A DNA stretch of 32,417 nucleotides from Betaproteobacteria bacterium CG2_30_68_42 (GCA_001872285.1 MNXU01000075.1:13911-46327); one strand, 5' to 3'. Counted from the first letter of the stretch, positions 23,937 to 32,417 are shown. Numbers and translations: made by a program. The notes: a model not told the origin generated them from the letters alone.

Positions 23937-24296
23937 TCACTCGACGTAGGACTTGCGCGAGCCCCGCTCGCCGGGCCGCTGTTTCTGGATCACCACGCCC
24001 TTCACCGCGCCGAGACCGTCGATCGGCCGATCGGCGTAGGCGGAATTGAGCGGATGCAGCAGCCAGCGCTCCTCGCGCCGCAGAAGCTGGCGGAAGATGT
24101 GCTCGCCCTCGTGAAAGGCGACCACGAAGGCGCCCTCGCGCGCCACGCCCTCGGGCTCGACCACGATCACCTCGCCTTCGGCGAATTCCGGCAGCATCGA
24201 GTCGCCCAGAACCATCAGGGCGTAGGGTTCGGCGCTCGCGCACGCATCGAGGGCGCCGTCGGCGTGCTCGATCCGGATCACGGCTTTCGCGCTCAT
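23937..24296 (-). CDS. S24 (UmuD/LexA-like) peptidase-domain protein with Arg at the catalytic Lys position
   Basis: A 119-residue stand-alone S24-type domain without a DNA-binding N-terminus. The nucleophile region LMVLGDSMLPEF (Ser33) and the EGEVIVVEPEG segment are typical. The UmuD-like end LLHPLNSAYADRPIDGLGAV is also clear. The general-base lysine of LexA/UmuD, found in a VTVKRL-like context, is replaced here: HEGEHIFRQLL puts Arg69 at that site. Autocleavage is therefore doubtful. ATG 24296 was chosen because AGGAG lies 9 bases upstream; the in-frame ATG at 24305 would abut that AGGAG. It heads the run of three unknown genes. It may act as a scaffold or sensor, or as a divergent protease. 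Confidence 0.82.
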   Translation of the reverse strand: MSAKAVIRIEHADGALDACASAEPYALMVLGDSMLPEFAEGEVIVVEPEGVAREGAFVVAFHEGEHIFRQLLRREERWLLHPLNSAYADRPIDGLGAVKGVVIQKQRPGERGSRKSYVE

Positions 24297-24432
24297 GGTG
24301 GACATCTCCTGCTCGGGGACAGCGGCCATGGTACGCATGCTTCGCGGCTTCGGCCAGCAAGAGCATTGATCGCGGCCCTCGTCCGCCTTATCGGATTCCC
24401 CTCGCTTGCCGTGGTCTTTCCGCCGGCCCCGC

Positions 24433-24981
24433 TCAGGAGCCGGCGAGGATCGCCTCGGCCGTGCGCACGCGTGCGAACAGGCCGTCGAGCGCGGCGACGA
24501 AGGCGAGCTGCACGTCGCGCGCCGCGATCTGCGCACCGCCGAAGGCGAGGGCGCGCGTGGCGCAGGCATCGTGCGCCAGCGTGCAGGCGTAGCCCAGGTC
24601 GAAGGCGGCGCGAACCGTGGTGTCGATGCACAGGTGGGTCATCATGCCCGCGACGACGAGCCTCGCGATGCCGTTCGCCTTCAGGTGGTCGAGCAGCCCG
24701 GTCTCGCGGAAGCTGTTCGGGAAATGTTTTTCGAATACCGGTTCACCGGTCGATGGGCGCACCGATTCGTGGATCTCGGCACCGAACGTTCCGGGGAGGA
24801 AGAAGGCGGCACCGGGGCGCAGCGACAGGTGGCGCACGTGCAGGACCGATGCGCCGCGCGCGCGGAACCCGGCGAGCAGCCGCGCGGCCGCCGCCGCGGC
24901 CTCTGCGGCACCCTCGAGCGCCATCGCCCCGCCCGGAAAATAGTCGTTCTGGATATCGACGATCAGCAGTGCGTTGTCCAT
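24433..24981 (-). CDS. Isochorismatase-family cysteine hydrolase
   Basis: A 182-residue member of the isochorismatase-like superfamily, which hydrolyses amides or related bonds (nicotinamide, ureidoacrylate, N-carbamoyl compounds). The catalytic triad is visible as Asp9 (LIVDIQNDYFPGG), Lys85 (VFEKHFPNSF) and Cys118 (VAGMMTHLCIDTT), the last in the usual cis-peptide context. The substrate cannot be told from sequence. It starts at ATG 24981 with GGGGAGA upstream. It is divergent from the bkd operon and 136 bases upstream of the S24-like gene on the same strand, so joint transcription is possible but not required. Confidence 0.9.
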   Translation of the reverse strand: MDNALLIVDIQNDYFPGGAMALEGAAEAAAAAARLLAGFRARGASVLHVRHLSLRPGAAFFLPGTFGAEIHESVRPSTGEPVFEKHFPNSFRETGLLDHLKANGIARLVVAGMMTHLCIDTTVRAAFDLGYACTLAHDACATRALAFGGAQIAARDVQLAFVAALDGLFARVRTAEAILAGS

Positions 24982-25001
24982 GACGGATCTCCCCGGCGGT
25001 T

Positions 25002-25020
25002 CATGCGCGATTCTCGCATG
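25002..25020. promoter_or_regulatory. Short dyad upstream of the isochorismatase-like gene
   Basis: CATGCG-N7-CGCATG lies in the divergent region between the isochorismatase-like gene and the bkd promoter, 20 bases upstream of the former's ATG. It has perfect 6-bp arms. It could be an operator, but such short GC-rich dyads arise by chance in this DNA. Confidence 0.25.
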
Positions 25021-25045
25021 GGAGCGTGCGCACTGCAGGGCCCGT

Positions 25046-25074
25046 TTGACGGCGCGGCCGGCGCTCGGGATAAT
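25046..25074 (+). promoter_or_regulatory. Sigma-70-type promoter of the bkd operon
   Basis: TTGACG (25046-25051) and GATAAT (25069-25074) are spaced by 17 bases. It leaves a leader of about 140 nt before the E1alpha ATG at 25222; no riboswitch-like structure was recognised in that leader. Confidence 0.6.
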
Positions 25075-25191
25075 GCCGCGCGCAAGGCTGAGATACCTTC
25101 CCCTCGGCGACCGGGACCGACCGTTCCGTGGCGCCGCGGCACGCGGTCAGCAGCGGCCACCCGCCGCCCGCTGAGCGACGGATCGGCCTGA

Positions 25192-26454
<1,263 letters not shown>

Positions 26455-26456
26455 TC

Positions 26457-27488
26457 ATGGGCGCGGAGAGCGGGACGGTGCCGATGACCATGATCCAGGC
26501 GTTGCGCTCGGCGATGGACGTGATGCTCGATCGCGATCCCGGCGTCGTGATCTTCGGCGAGGACGTGGGCTACTTCGGCGGCGTGTTCCGCTGCACCGAA
26601 GGGCTGCAGAAGAAATACGGCACCTCGCGCGTGTTCGACACACCGATCTCGGAGAGTGGCATCGTCGGCGCCGCGGTGGGGATGGGTGCCTACGGGCTGC
26701 GGCCGGTCGTGGAGATCCAGTTCGCCGACTACTTCTATCCCGCCACCGACCAGATCGTCTCCGAGGTGGCGCGGCTGCGCTACCGTTCGGCGGGCGAATT
26801 CATCGCGCCGCTCACCATCCGCATGCCCTGCGGCGGCGGGATCTACGGCGGCCAGACGCACAGCCAGAGTCCGGAAGCGTTCTTCACCCACGTGTGCGGC
26901 CTGCGCACGGTGATGCCGTCCAATCCCTACGATGCGAAGGGGCTGCTGATCGCCTCGATCGAATGCGACGATCCGGTGATCTTCCTGGAGCCGAAGCGGC
27001 TCTACAACGGCCCGTTCGACGGCCACCACGAACGGCCGGTGGTGCCGTGGTCGCAGCACCCGCGCGGCGAGGTGCCCGAGGGCCATTACACCGTGCCGCT
27101 GGAATCGGCCGCGGTGCAGCGTGCGGGCAGCGAGCTGACGGTGCTCACCTACGGAACCATGGTGTATGTGTCGGAAGCGGCGGCGCAGGAGAGCGGCGTC
27201 GATGCCGAGATCATCGATCTGCGCAGCCTGTGGCCGCTCGACCTGGACACCGTCGTCGAGTCGGTGAAGAAGACCGGCCGCTGCGTAGTCGTGCATGAGG
27301 CTACCCGCACCAGCGGCTTCGGCGCCGAGCTCGCGGCACTGGTGCAGGAGCATTGCTTCTATCATCTCGAGGCGCCGATCGAGCGCGTCACCGGCTGGGA
27401 CACGCCCTACCCGCACGCCCAGGAATGGGCCTATTTCCCCGGCCCCGACCGCGTCGCCGCCGGATTCAGGCGGGTACTGGAGAAATGA
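26457..27488 (+). CDS. bkdA2: Branched-chain 2-oxoacid dehydrogenase E1 beta subunit
   Basis: A 343-residue partner of BkdA1. Visible features are VIFGEDVGYFGGVFRCTEGL, DTPISESGIVGAAVGMGAYG, VEIQFADYFYPATDQIVSEV, GGGIYGGQTHSQSPEAFFTH and the C-terminal AEIIDLRSLWPLDLDTVVES. The FADYFYPATDQ segment is typical of branched-chain rather than pyruvate E1beta. ATG 26457 is two bases after the E1alpha stop, with GGGGGT upstream. Confidence 0.95.
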   Translation: MGAESGTVPMTMIQALRSAMDVMLDRDPGVVIFGEDVGYFGGVFRCTEGLQKKYGTSRVFDTPISESGIVGAAVGMGAYGLRPVVEIQFADYFYPATDQIVSEVARLRYRSAGEFIAPLTIRMPCGGGIYGGQTHSQSPEAFFTHVCGLRTVMPSNPYDAKGLLIASIECDDPVIFLEPKRLYNGPFDGHHERPVVPWSQHPRGEVPEGHYTVPLESAAVQRAGSELTVLTYGTMVYVSEAAAQESGVDAEIIDLRSLWPLDLDTVVESVKKTGRCVVVHEATRTSGFGAELAALVQEHCFYHLEAPIERVTGWDTPYPHAQEWAYFPGPDRVAAGFRRVLEK

Positions 27489-27528
27489 AGGTCCTTCGCG
27501 GCCGTGCCGCCACTGCAAAGGAAGAATG

Positions 27529-28821
27529 ATGGGCATCCATGTCATCAAGATGCCGGACATCGGCGAAGGGATCGCCGAGGTCGAACTCGTGGCCTGGAAC
27601 GTGAAGCCCGGCGATGTCGTCGTCGAGGACCAGCAACTGGCCGAGGTGATGACCGACAAGGCCACGGTGGAGATTCCCTCCCCGGTCTCGGGCAGGGTGC
27701 TCGCGCTCGGCGGCGAGCCCGGCTCGATGATGGCGGTCGGGCGCGAGCTGATCCGCATCGAGGTCGAGGGCGAGGGCAACGAGCGCGAGATGGCCGCGGC
27801 GGCGCCGTCCGGGGTGGGCACTGCTGCCGAGGCGGTCGCCCCGCCGGAGCCGGTCATGCCGGCACCCGCGCCGGCTCTGGCGCCGCGCCGCGCACAGCCG
27901 GCAGCGGCAGAGCGGCAGGCGAGCGTGCCGAGGCGGGCGGGAGACAAGCCGCTCGCCTCGCCCGCGGTGCGGCAGTACGCCTGGGATCGGGGCGTCGAAC
28001 TGAACTACGTCGCGGGCAGCGGCCCGGCCGGGCGCATTCTGCGCGAGGATGTCGATGCCTGCCTGGCGGGCCGGGGCTCCGGTCGGGAAGCGCCTGCGGG
28101 CGGCGCAGGCCACGCGGAACTGGAATGGGAAGAGCGGGTGCCGGTCATCGGCCTGCGCCGCAGGATCGCCCAGAAGATGCAGGAGGCGAAACGCCGCATC
28201 CCGCACTTCACCTACGTGGAAGAGGTCGACGTGACCGAGCTGGAGGCGCTGCGGGAGCGACTCAACGCTCGCCACGAGGCCGGCCGCGGCCGGCTGAGCC
28301 TGCTGCCGTTCGTGATGCGCGCCGTGGTGCTCGCGCTTCGCGATTTCCCGCAGATCAACGCGCGCTTCGACGACGAGGAAGGCGTGGTCACCCGCTACGG
28401 CGCGGTCCATCTCGGCATCGCCACCCAGACCGACGGCGGGCTGATGGTGCCGGTCGTGCGCCATGCGGAGGCGCGCGATCTGTGGGCGTGCGCCTCCGAG
28501 GTGGCGCGGCTCGCCGAGGCCGCCCGCAGCGGCAAGGCGGGACGCGACGAGCTCGCCGGCTCGACGATCACCATCACCAGCCTCGGCGCGCTGGGCGGCA
28601 TCGTCTCCACCCCGGTCATCAATCACCCGGAAGTGGCCATCGTCGGAGTCAACCGCATGGTCGAGCGGCCGATGATCCGGGGCGGGATGGTGGCGGCGCG
28701 CAAGATGATGAACCTGTCCTCGTCCTTCGACCACCGCGTGGTCGACGGCATGGACGGGGCCCGGTTCGTGCAGGCGGTGCGCGGCTACCTGGAGGCTCCG
28801 GCAACGCTCTTCGTGGAGTAG
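27529..28821 (+). CDS. bkdB: Branched-chain 2-oxoacid dehydrogenase E2 (dihydrolipoyl acyltransferase)
   Basis: A 430-residue E2 with one lipoyl domain (residues 1-80, lipoyl Lys44 in MTDKATVEIPSP), an Ala/Pro-rich linker (about 88-135), a peripheral subunit-binding domain (about 140-175, SPAVRQYAWDRGVELNYVAG) and a catalytic acyltransferase core ending in FDHRVVDGMDGARF, with His402 and the following Asp as active-site residues. It transfers the branched acyl group to CoA and forms the complex core. ATG 27529 was chosen for its spacing from AAAGGAAG; the adjacent ATG 27526 is the other option. The 40-base gap after bkdA2 is the largest in the operon. Confidence 0.95.
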   Translation: MGIHVIKMPDIGEGIAEVELVAWNVKPGDVVVEDQQLAEVMTDKATVEIPSPVSGRVLALGGEPGSMMAVGRELIRIEVEGEGNEREMAAAAPSGVGTAAEAVAPPEPVMPAPAPALAPRRAQPAAAERQASVPRRAGDKPLASPAVRQYAWDRGVELNYVAGSGPAGRILREDVDACLAGRGSGREAPAGGAGHAELEWEERVPVIGLRRRIAQKMQEAKRRIPHFTYVEEVDVTELEALRERLNARHEAGRGRLSLLPFVMRAVVLALRDFPQINARFDDEEGVVTRYGAVHLGIATQTDGGLMVPVVRHAEARDLWACASEVARLAEAARSGKAGRDELAGSTITITSLGALGGIVSTPVINHPEVAIVGVNRMVERPMIRGGMVAARKMMNLSSSFDHRVVDGMDGARFVQAVRGYLEAPATLFVE

Positions 28822-28824
28822 GCA

Positions 28825-30213
28825 ATGAACAAGCGATCCACCACGCTGCTCGTGATCGGCGGCGGCCCCGGCGGCTATGTCGCCGCCCTGCGCGCGGCGC
28901 AGCTCGGCGTCGCCACGACGCTGGTCGAAGGCGCGCGGCTGGGCGGCACCTGCCTGAACGTGGGCTGCATTCCGTCGAAGGCGCTGATCCACGCGGCCGG
29001 GGAGTTCGATTCCGCTCGCCGCCACGGCGCAGGATCGGCGCTCGGGATCCGCGTGTCCTCGGCCTCGCTCGACATCGCCCAGACCGTGCGCTGGAAGGAC
29101 GGTATCGTCGCCCGGCTGAGCGGCGGGGTGGCGGCGCTGCTCAGGAAGGCCGGCGTGGAAGTGGTCGAGGGCTGGGCGAAGATCGTCGATGGCAAGACGG
29201 TCGAGGTGCAGGATGCGAATGGGCCGTCGCGCATCGCCTGCGAACACCTGCTGCTGGCGGCGGGCTCGCGCAGCGTCGAATTGCCGGGGATGCCCTTCGG
29301 CGGGCCGGTGATCTCCTCGACCGAGGCTTTGTCGCCATCCTCCCTGCCGCGGCGCCTCGCCGTCGTTGGCGCCGGGTACATCGGCCTGGAGCTGGGCATC
29401 GCCTACCGGAAACTTGGGGTCGAGGTCGCCGTGGTCGAGGCGATGGAGCGCGTGCTGCCGGCCTGGGACGAGGAGCTGACGAAGCCGGTTTCCGCATCCT
29501 TGCGGCGGCTGGGGATCGAGGTCCATCTCGGCTGCACGGTGCAGGGCCTGGGCGCATGCGGCGATGCCTTGCGCATCCGCAATGCGCGAGGCGAAGAGAC
29601 GGAGCTGCCCGCGGATCGCGTTCTGGTGGCGGTGGGGCGCCGGCCGCGCATCGAAGGCTGGGGTCTGGAAACGCTGATGCTGGAGATGGACGGACGTGCG
29701 GTGCGCATCGACGATCGCTGCCGCACCTCGATGCGCAACGTCTGGGCCGTCGGCGATCTCACCGGTGAGCCGATGCTCGCCCATCGCGCGATGGCGCAGG
29801 GCGCGATGGTGGCGGAGCTGATCGCCGGGAAGCGGCGCCGGTGGACGCCGGCCGCCATCCCCGCGGTGTGCTTCACCGAACCCGAGGTCGTGGTGGTCGG
29901 CCAGACCCCGGAGGACGCGGCGCAGGCCGATTGCATCCATGCGCACTTCCCGTTCGCCGCGAATGGGCGCGCGCTGACGCTCGACGCGCCCGAGGGCTTC
30001 GTGCGGGTCGTGGCGCAGCGCGAGGATCACCGCATCGTCGGCTGGCAGGCGGTGGGTCACGGGGCCTCGGAACTCGCTGCGGCCTTCTCGCAGTCCATCG
30101 AGATGGGTGCCTGCCTGGAAGATGTCGCCGGAACGATCCACGCCCACCCGACGCTGGGCGAGGCGGTCCAGGAGGCCGCCCTGCGCGCCCTCGGCCGCGC
30201 ACTTCACGTCTAG
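28825..30213 (+). CDS. lpdV: Dihydrolipoyl dehydrogenase (E3)
   Basis: A 462-residue FAD disulfide oxidoreductase that reoxidises the E2 lipoyl group with NAD. The FAD site is [13 protein letters not shown] at the N-terminus, the redox pair is Cys43/Cys48 in [14 protein letters not shown], the NAD site is [12 protein letters not shown], and the second FAD motif is [19 protein letters not shown]. The base is His441 with Glu446 in [12 protein letters not shown]. It starts three bases after the bkdB stop. It is the last gene of the bkd operon and is followed by the palindrome at 30219-30302, which may end the transcript. Confidence 0.96.
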   Translation: MNKRSTTLLVIGGGPGGYVAALRAAQLGVATTLVEGARLGGTCLNVGCIPSKALIHAAGEFDSARRHGAGSALGIRVSSASLDIAQTVRWKDGIVARLSGGVAALLRKAGVEVVEGWAKIVDGKTVEVQDANGPSRIACEHLLLAAGSRSVELPGMPFGGPVISSTEALSPSSLPRRLAVVGAGYIGLELGIAYRKLGVEVAVVEAMERVLPAWDEELTKPVSASLRRLGIEVHLGCTVQGLGACGDALRIRNARGEETELPADRVLVAVGRRPRIEGWGLETLMLEMDGRAVRIDDRCRTSMRNVWAVGDLTGEPMLAHRAMAQGAMVAELIAGKRRRWTPAAIPAVCFTEPEVVVVGQTPEDAAQADCIHAHFPFAANGRALTLDAPEGFVRVVAQREDHRIVGWQAVGHGASELAAAFSQSIEMGACLEDVAGTIHAHPTLGEAVQEAALRALGRALHV

Positions 30214-30218
30214 CGCAC

Positions 30219-30302
30219 CGGGGTCAGTTCTTTACTTTATAGCCCAAATGCTCTCGGGATATGCTGGCGTCAAAAAAGCTATAAAGTAAAGAACTGACCC
30301 CG
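30219..30302. repeat. 84-bp perfect palindromic element between convergent genes
   Basis: The 25-bp arms 30219-30243 and 30278-30302 are exact reverse complements, with a 34-nt centre. The outer end reads GGGGTCAG and the inner arm is AT-rich (TTTACTTTATAGC), unlike the flanking GC-rich DNA. It lies 5 bp after the lpdV stop and 11 bp before the xrtB stop. GGGGTCAG-ended inverted repeats in proteobacteria are, from memory, often linked with REP/MITE-like dispersed elements. As RNA it would form a strong hairpin on either strand and could serve as a bidirectional terminator. No transposase gene is present. Confidence 0.9.
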
Positions 30303-30313
30303 TGTTCCGCCGG

Positions 30314-31192
30314 TCAGGATGCCGCCCGCTTTGCTGCGAACAGGCCGATCAGGCCGTCGAGCGCGAACAGGAGCAGCAGCGCCGCGATGAAGAGCACGAT
30401 GCCGGCCGCGCCGTGCAGGAAGCCCTGCCCGGCCTCGTCGCCGAGGTGGTAGGTCACCAGCACCAGCACGATCACGCGGATCGCGTTGGCGGCGAAGGCG
30501 ATCGGCAGGATGGATGCGATCAGCGCGCCATTGCGCAGCCAGCTCGCATGGCGCATCAGGTACAGGTAAAGCAGCCCGAGGGCCGAGAGCGAGAACATCG
30601 AATTGAGGCCAGAGCAGGCATCGGCCACCAGGAGCTGGTAGGGACCGATGGTGAGCACCACCCCGCTGCGCCCGATCGGATAGCCTGCCGCGTAGAGCAG
30701 GTTTTCCGCGATCAGCGAGACCATCTGCTTCAGCGGACCGGTGGCTGCATCGACGAGGAATCCGGGCAGCGGCACCATGAAGATCACGAACAGGACCGGA
30801 AACCACAGCGCGCGCAGCGCCGGAGCGCCCGCCGCGACGAGCAGCGTGCCGGCGAGCACCGGGATCTGGGAGCCGATTTCGAACAGCAGGATGTCCTGCG
30901 AACGGCCGAGCACGTACAGGAGCAGCCCGAAGCCGAGCAGGGCGCCGCCGGCGACATCGCGCGGGCGCGCCCCGGCCGCGGCCAGCGCGGCGCGATTCTG
31001 CCAGATCAGGAAGAGCGCGACCGCAGCGACGATCGGGCCGTGCGCCTGCTCCTCGGTGTTCCACAGGCCATGGGCGAGATCCCAGTAGGTCGGGCCGTAG
31101 AGCAGCGCGAGCCCGAGCGCGACCGGCGCCCAGCGCAGCAGTTCGCCACTCGCGAGACCGCTCGACTTGCTGCTCGGAAGAACGCTGGCCAT
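30314..31192 (-). CDS. xrtB: Exosortase B
   Basis: A 292-residue polytopic membrane protease/transpeptidase of the exosortase family, which processes PEP-CTERM proteins linked to exopolysaccharide export. The active-site triad is visible: Cys193 in LLVADACSGLNSMFSLSALG, Arg239 in AANAIRVIVLVLV and His260 in GQGFLHGAAG. The N-terminal ALLYGPTYWDLAHGLWNTEE suits the XrtB subtype. There is no EpsI domain fused at the C-terminus. ATG 31192 precedes the first helix but lacks a clear Shine-Dalgarno, and a more upstream start is possible although it would add an arginine-rich, unlikely N-terminus. No PEP-CTERM substrate or EPS genes are in the window. Confidence 0.9.
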   Translation of the reverse strand: MASVLPSSKSSGLASGELLRWAPVALGLALLYGPTYWDLAHGLWNTEEQAHGPIVAAVALFLIWQNRAALAAAGARPRDVAGGALLGFGLLLYVLGRSQDILLFEIGSQIPVLAGTLLVAAGAPALRALWFPVLFVIFMVPLPGFLVDAATGPLKQMVSLIAENLLYAAGYPIGRSGVVLTIGPYQLLVADACSGLNSMFSLSALGLLYLYLMRHASWLRNGALIASILPIAFAANAIRVIVLVLVTYHLGDEAGQGFLHGAAGIVLFIAALLLLFALDGLIGLFAAKRAAS

Positions 31193-31283
31193 GGGAGTGC
31201 GGGAATGGATGAGCGCGAGTCTACACGCTCGTGGCGACCGCCGGGCGTGGCGCATTCCCCACCGGCCGCGGATGGTGTATGGT

Positions 31284-31300
31284 TGCGTCACATTGACGCA
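31284..31300. promoter_or_regulatory. Perfect 17-bp dyad, candidate MerR-family operator
   Basis: TGCGTCA-CAT-TGACGCA is a perfect 7-bp inverted repeat. It lies 11 bases before the chosen MerR-family start and about 92 bases upstream of xrtB. MerR-family operators are dyads of this size placed between -35 and -10 boxes. I cannot see a convincing -35/-10 pair around it on either strand, so the regulated promoter is unresolved. Confidence 0.5.
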
Positions 31301-31311
31301 GGATGCCGGGC

Positions 31312-31716
31312 ATGGGCAGGCGTGAAGAACGCATGTCGGTCGAGGCGCTCGCCAGGGCAAGCGGAGTGAAGGCCGAAGAGATCAGGTTCTACCGGCGCCA
31401 GGGGCTGTTGTCCGGGGCGGGGCGCGCGCGCCTCGCGAAGGGCGCGCCGCACGTGGAGTTCATCCGGGTGGCCAGGCGGTTGGGCTTCAGCCCGGCCGAG
31501 ATCGCCGAGCTGCTGCGGCTGGAGCGCGAGATGCGCTGCCAGGATGCGCGTGTGCTGGTCAGCCGCAAGCTCGACCAGATCCGCGGCCGCAACGAGGACA
31601 TCGAGCGCATGGTGCAGGCGGTTACGCGCCTGGCCGAATCCTGCGTGTGCGAGCGCGAGCGGCTCTCCTGCCCGCTGATCGATGCGTTGCTCTCGGGCGA
31701 GGAGCCGGCAGGGTAA
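31312..31716 (+). CDS. MerR-family metal-responsive-type transcriptional regulator
   Basis: A 134-residue protein with a MerR winged helix (SVEALARASGVKAEEIRFYR and RLGFSPAEIAELLRLE), a long dimerisation helix and a C-terminal metal loop. Cys76, Cys111 and Cys120 have spacings of 35 and 9, equal to Cys82/117/126 of mercury-sensing MerR and to the PbrR set. The flanking SCPLIDAL also matches SCPLIASL of MerR. An extra Cys113 is present. ATG 31312 is chosen because GCAGG stands 9 bases upstream; ATG 31303 would touch that sequence. No mer, pbr, efflux or other metal-resistance gene is adjacent, so the target is unknown. Confidence 0.88.
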   Translation: MGRREERMSVEALARASGVKAEEIRFYRRQGLLSGAGRARLAKGAPHVEFIRVARRLGFSPAEIAELLRLEREMRCQDARVLVSRKLDQIRGRNEDIERMVQAVTRLAESCVCERERLSCPLIDALLSGEEPAG

Positions 31717-31717
31717 C

Positions 31718-31726
31718 TGGTAGAAT
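31718..31726 (+). promoter_or_regulatory. Candidate extended -10 promoter of prfC
   Basis: TGG-TAGAAT at 31718-31726 forms an extended -10 element 27 bases upstream of the prfC GTG. There is no good -35. The leader would be about 20 bases. Confidence 0.35.
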
Positions 31727-31748
31727 CGCGCTCTTTTCCGAGCGCGAT
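31725..31748. repeat. Inverted repeat just before prfC
   Basis: ATCGCGCTC-TTTTCC-GAGCGCGAT has perfect 9-bp arms and a 6-nt loop, and ends 5 bases before the prfC GTG. There is no T-tract after it. It overlaps the putative -10, so it may be a protein-binding dyad. If read through from merR, it would be an RNA hairpin near the start codon. Confidence 0.6.
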
Positions 31749-31753
31749 CCCAC

Positions 31754-32417
31754 GTGACACAGCTTGCTCTGGAGGTCGCCCGCAGGCGCACCTTCGCGAT
31801 CATCTCCCACCCCGACGCGGGCAAGACGACCCTGACCGAGAAGCTCCTGCTCTACGCGGGGGCGATCCAGATCGCGGGCAGCGTGAAGGCGCGCAAGGCG
31901 AGCCGCCACGCGACCTCGGACTGGATGGAGATCGAGAAACAGCGCGGCATCTCGGTGGCCAGTTCGGTGATGCAGATGGAATACCGTGGCTGCGTCATCA
32001 ACCTGCTCGACACGCCCGGACACCAGGACTTTTCCGAGGACACCTACCGCGTGCTCACGGCGGTGGATTGCGCCCTCATGGTGATCGACGCGACCAAGGG
32101 GGTCGAGCCGCAGACGCTGCGGCTGATCGAGGTGTGCCGCGCGCGCGGCACCCCCATCCTCACCTTCGTGAACAAGCTGGACCGCGAGGTGCGCGACCCC
32201 CTCGACCTGGTCGACGAGATCGAGCGCACGCTGGGGATGGACGCCGCGCCCTTCACCTGGCCGGTCGGCATGGGCAAGCACTTCCACGGCGTGTTCGATA
32301 TTCCGGGCGCTCGCATGCGCGTGTTCCGCGCGGGTGCCGACCGGCGAGAGGACGCGGACGAGATCGTCGCCGGGCTCGACGACCCGAGGCTGGTGGAGCG
32401 CTTCGGCAGCCGCTTCG
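31754..32417 (+). CDS. prfC: Peptide chain release factor 3, 5' part (continues beyond window)
   Basis: The first 221 codons of RF3, the ribosomal GTPase that recycles RF1 and RF2 after termination. The GTPase motifs are complete: G1 HPDAGKTT (residues 19-26), the switch region around EKQRGISV, G3 DTPGHQDF and G4 NKLD. The RF3-specific N-terminus [20 protein letters not shown] and the [20 protein letters not shown] segment distinguish it from EF-G. It starts at GTG 31754 with only a weak ribosome-binding site. It is 37 bases after the MerR gene, so read-through transcription is possible. Confidence 0.95.
   Translation, partial: MTQLALEVARRRTFAIISHPDAGKTTLTEKLLLYAGAIQIAGSVKARKASRHATSDWMEIEKQRGISVASSVMQMEYRGCVINLLDTPGHQDFSEDTYRVLTAVDCALMVIDATKGVEPQTLRLIEVCRARGTPILTFVNKLDREVRDPLDLVDEIERTLGMDAAPFTWPVGMGKHFHGVFDIPGARMRVFRAGADRREDADEIVAGLDDPRLVERFGSRF

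Noticed and set aside
27466-30207. 913-codon minus-strand open frame opposite bkdB and lpdV
   Set aside because: It is antisense to two clear genes and has a composition typical of GC-rich shadow frames.

Overview
This is a GC-rich, gene-dense bacterial chromosome segment. A proteobacterium, most likely a betaproteobacterium, is suggested by tight head-to-tail operons with ATGA-type overlaps, TRAP and TTT solute transporters, an XrtB-type exosortase, RF3 (prfC) and a SulP-STAS transporter carrying C-terminal USP domains. The species cannot be named from the sequence alone. No rRNA, tRNA, CRISPR array, integrase or transposase was found.

Layout. (1) 1-6488, minus strand: a five-gene hydrogenase-4/complex-I-like operon, hyfB-hyfC-hyfE-hyfF-hyfG, with hyfG cut by the window edge. 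Its large subunit lacks the first pair of [NiFe] cysteine ligands, so this is probably an energy-converting-hydrogenase-related complex rather than a hydrogenase. A 60-residue ribbon-helix-helix protein is encoded divergently, and a near-perfect 21-bp dyad lies between them. (2) 6791-9507: a heptamer tandem repeat, then a minus-strand gene encoding a SulP transporter, STAS domain and two universal-stress domains in one chain. (3) 9601-14563, plus strand: a promoter, a two-subunit acetoin/pyruvate-dehydrogenase-like E1 pair without E2 or E3, and a complete TRAP transporter (dctPQM). (4) 14588-22132: a complete sulfolactate-utilisation cluster. A divergent GntR/UTRA regulator is followed by suyA, suyB, a TTT transporter (tctC-tctA-tctB), slcC and comC, behind a strong sigma-70-type promoter. 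(5) 22180-24981, minus strand: an isochorismatase-fold hydrolase and a run of four small or poorly known genes, namely a UmuD/LexA-like domain with Arg at the catalytic Lys position, a 74-residue protein, a cysteine-rich 147-residue protein and a 345-residue protein. (6) 25046-30213, plus strand: a promoter and a complete branched-chain 2-oxoacid dehydrogenase operon (E1alpha, E1beta, E2, E3). (7) 30219-30302: an AT-richer 84-bp perfect palindrome. (8) 30314-32417: exosortase B (minus), a MerR regulator with the Hg/Pb-type cysteine triad (plus), and the start of prfC (plus, cut by the window end).

How the parts work together. In the sulfolactate cluster the TTT system would import sulfolactate. 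SlcC and ComC would act together as a racemase through sulfopyruvate, and SuyAB would split (R)-sulfolactate into pyruvate and sulfite. No sulfite exporter or sulfite dehydrogenase is in the window. The upstream E1-TRAP operon looks like a separate uptake-plus-oxidation unit for a 2-oxo acid or acetoin-like carboxylate or ketone. It would have to borrow E2/E3 or use another electron acceptor.

The least explained parts are the four-gene block at 22180-24296, the NiFe-ligand-free Hyf-like complex with its putative RHH switch, the SulP-STAS-USP-USP fusion, and the 84-bp palindrome.
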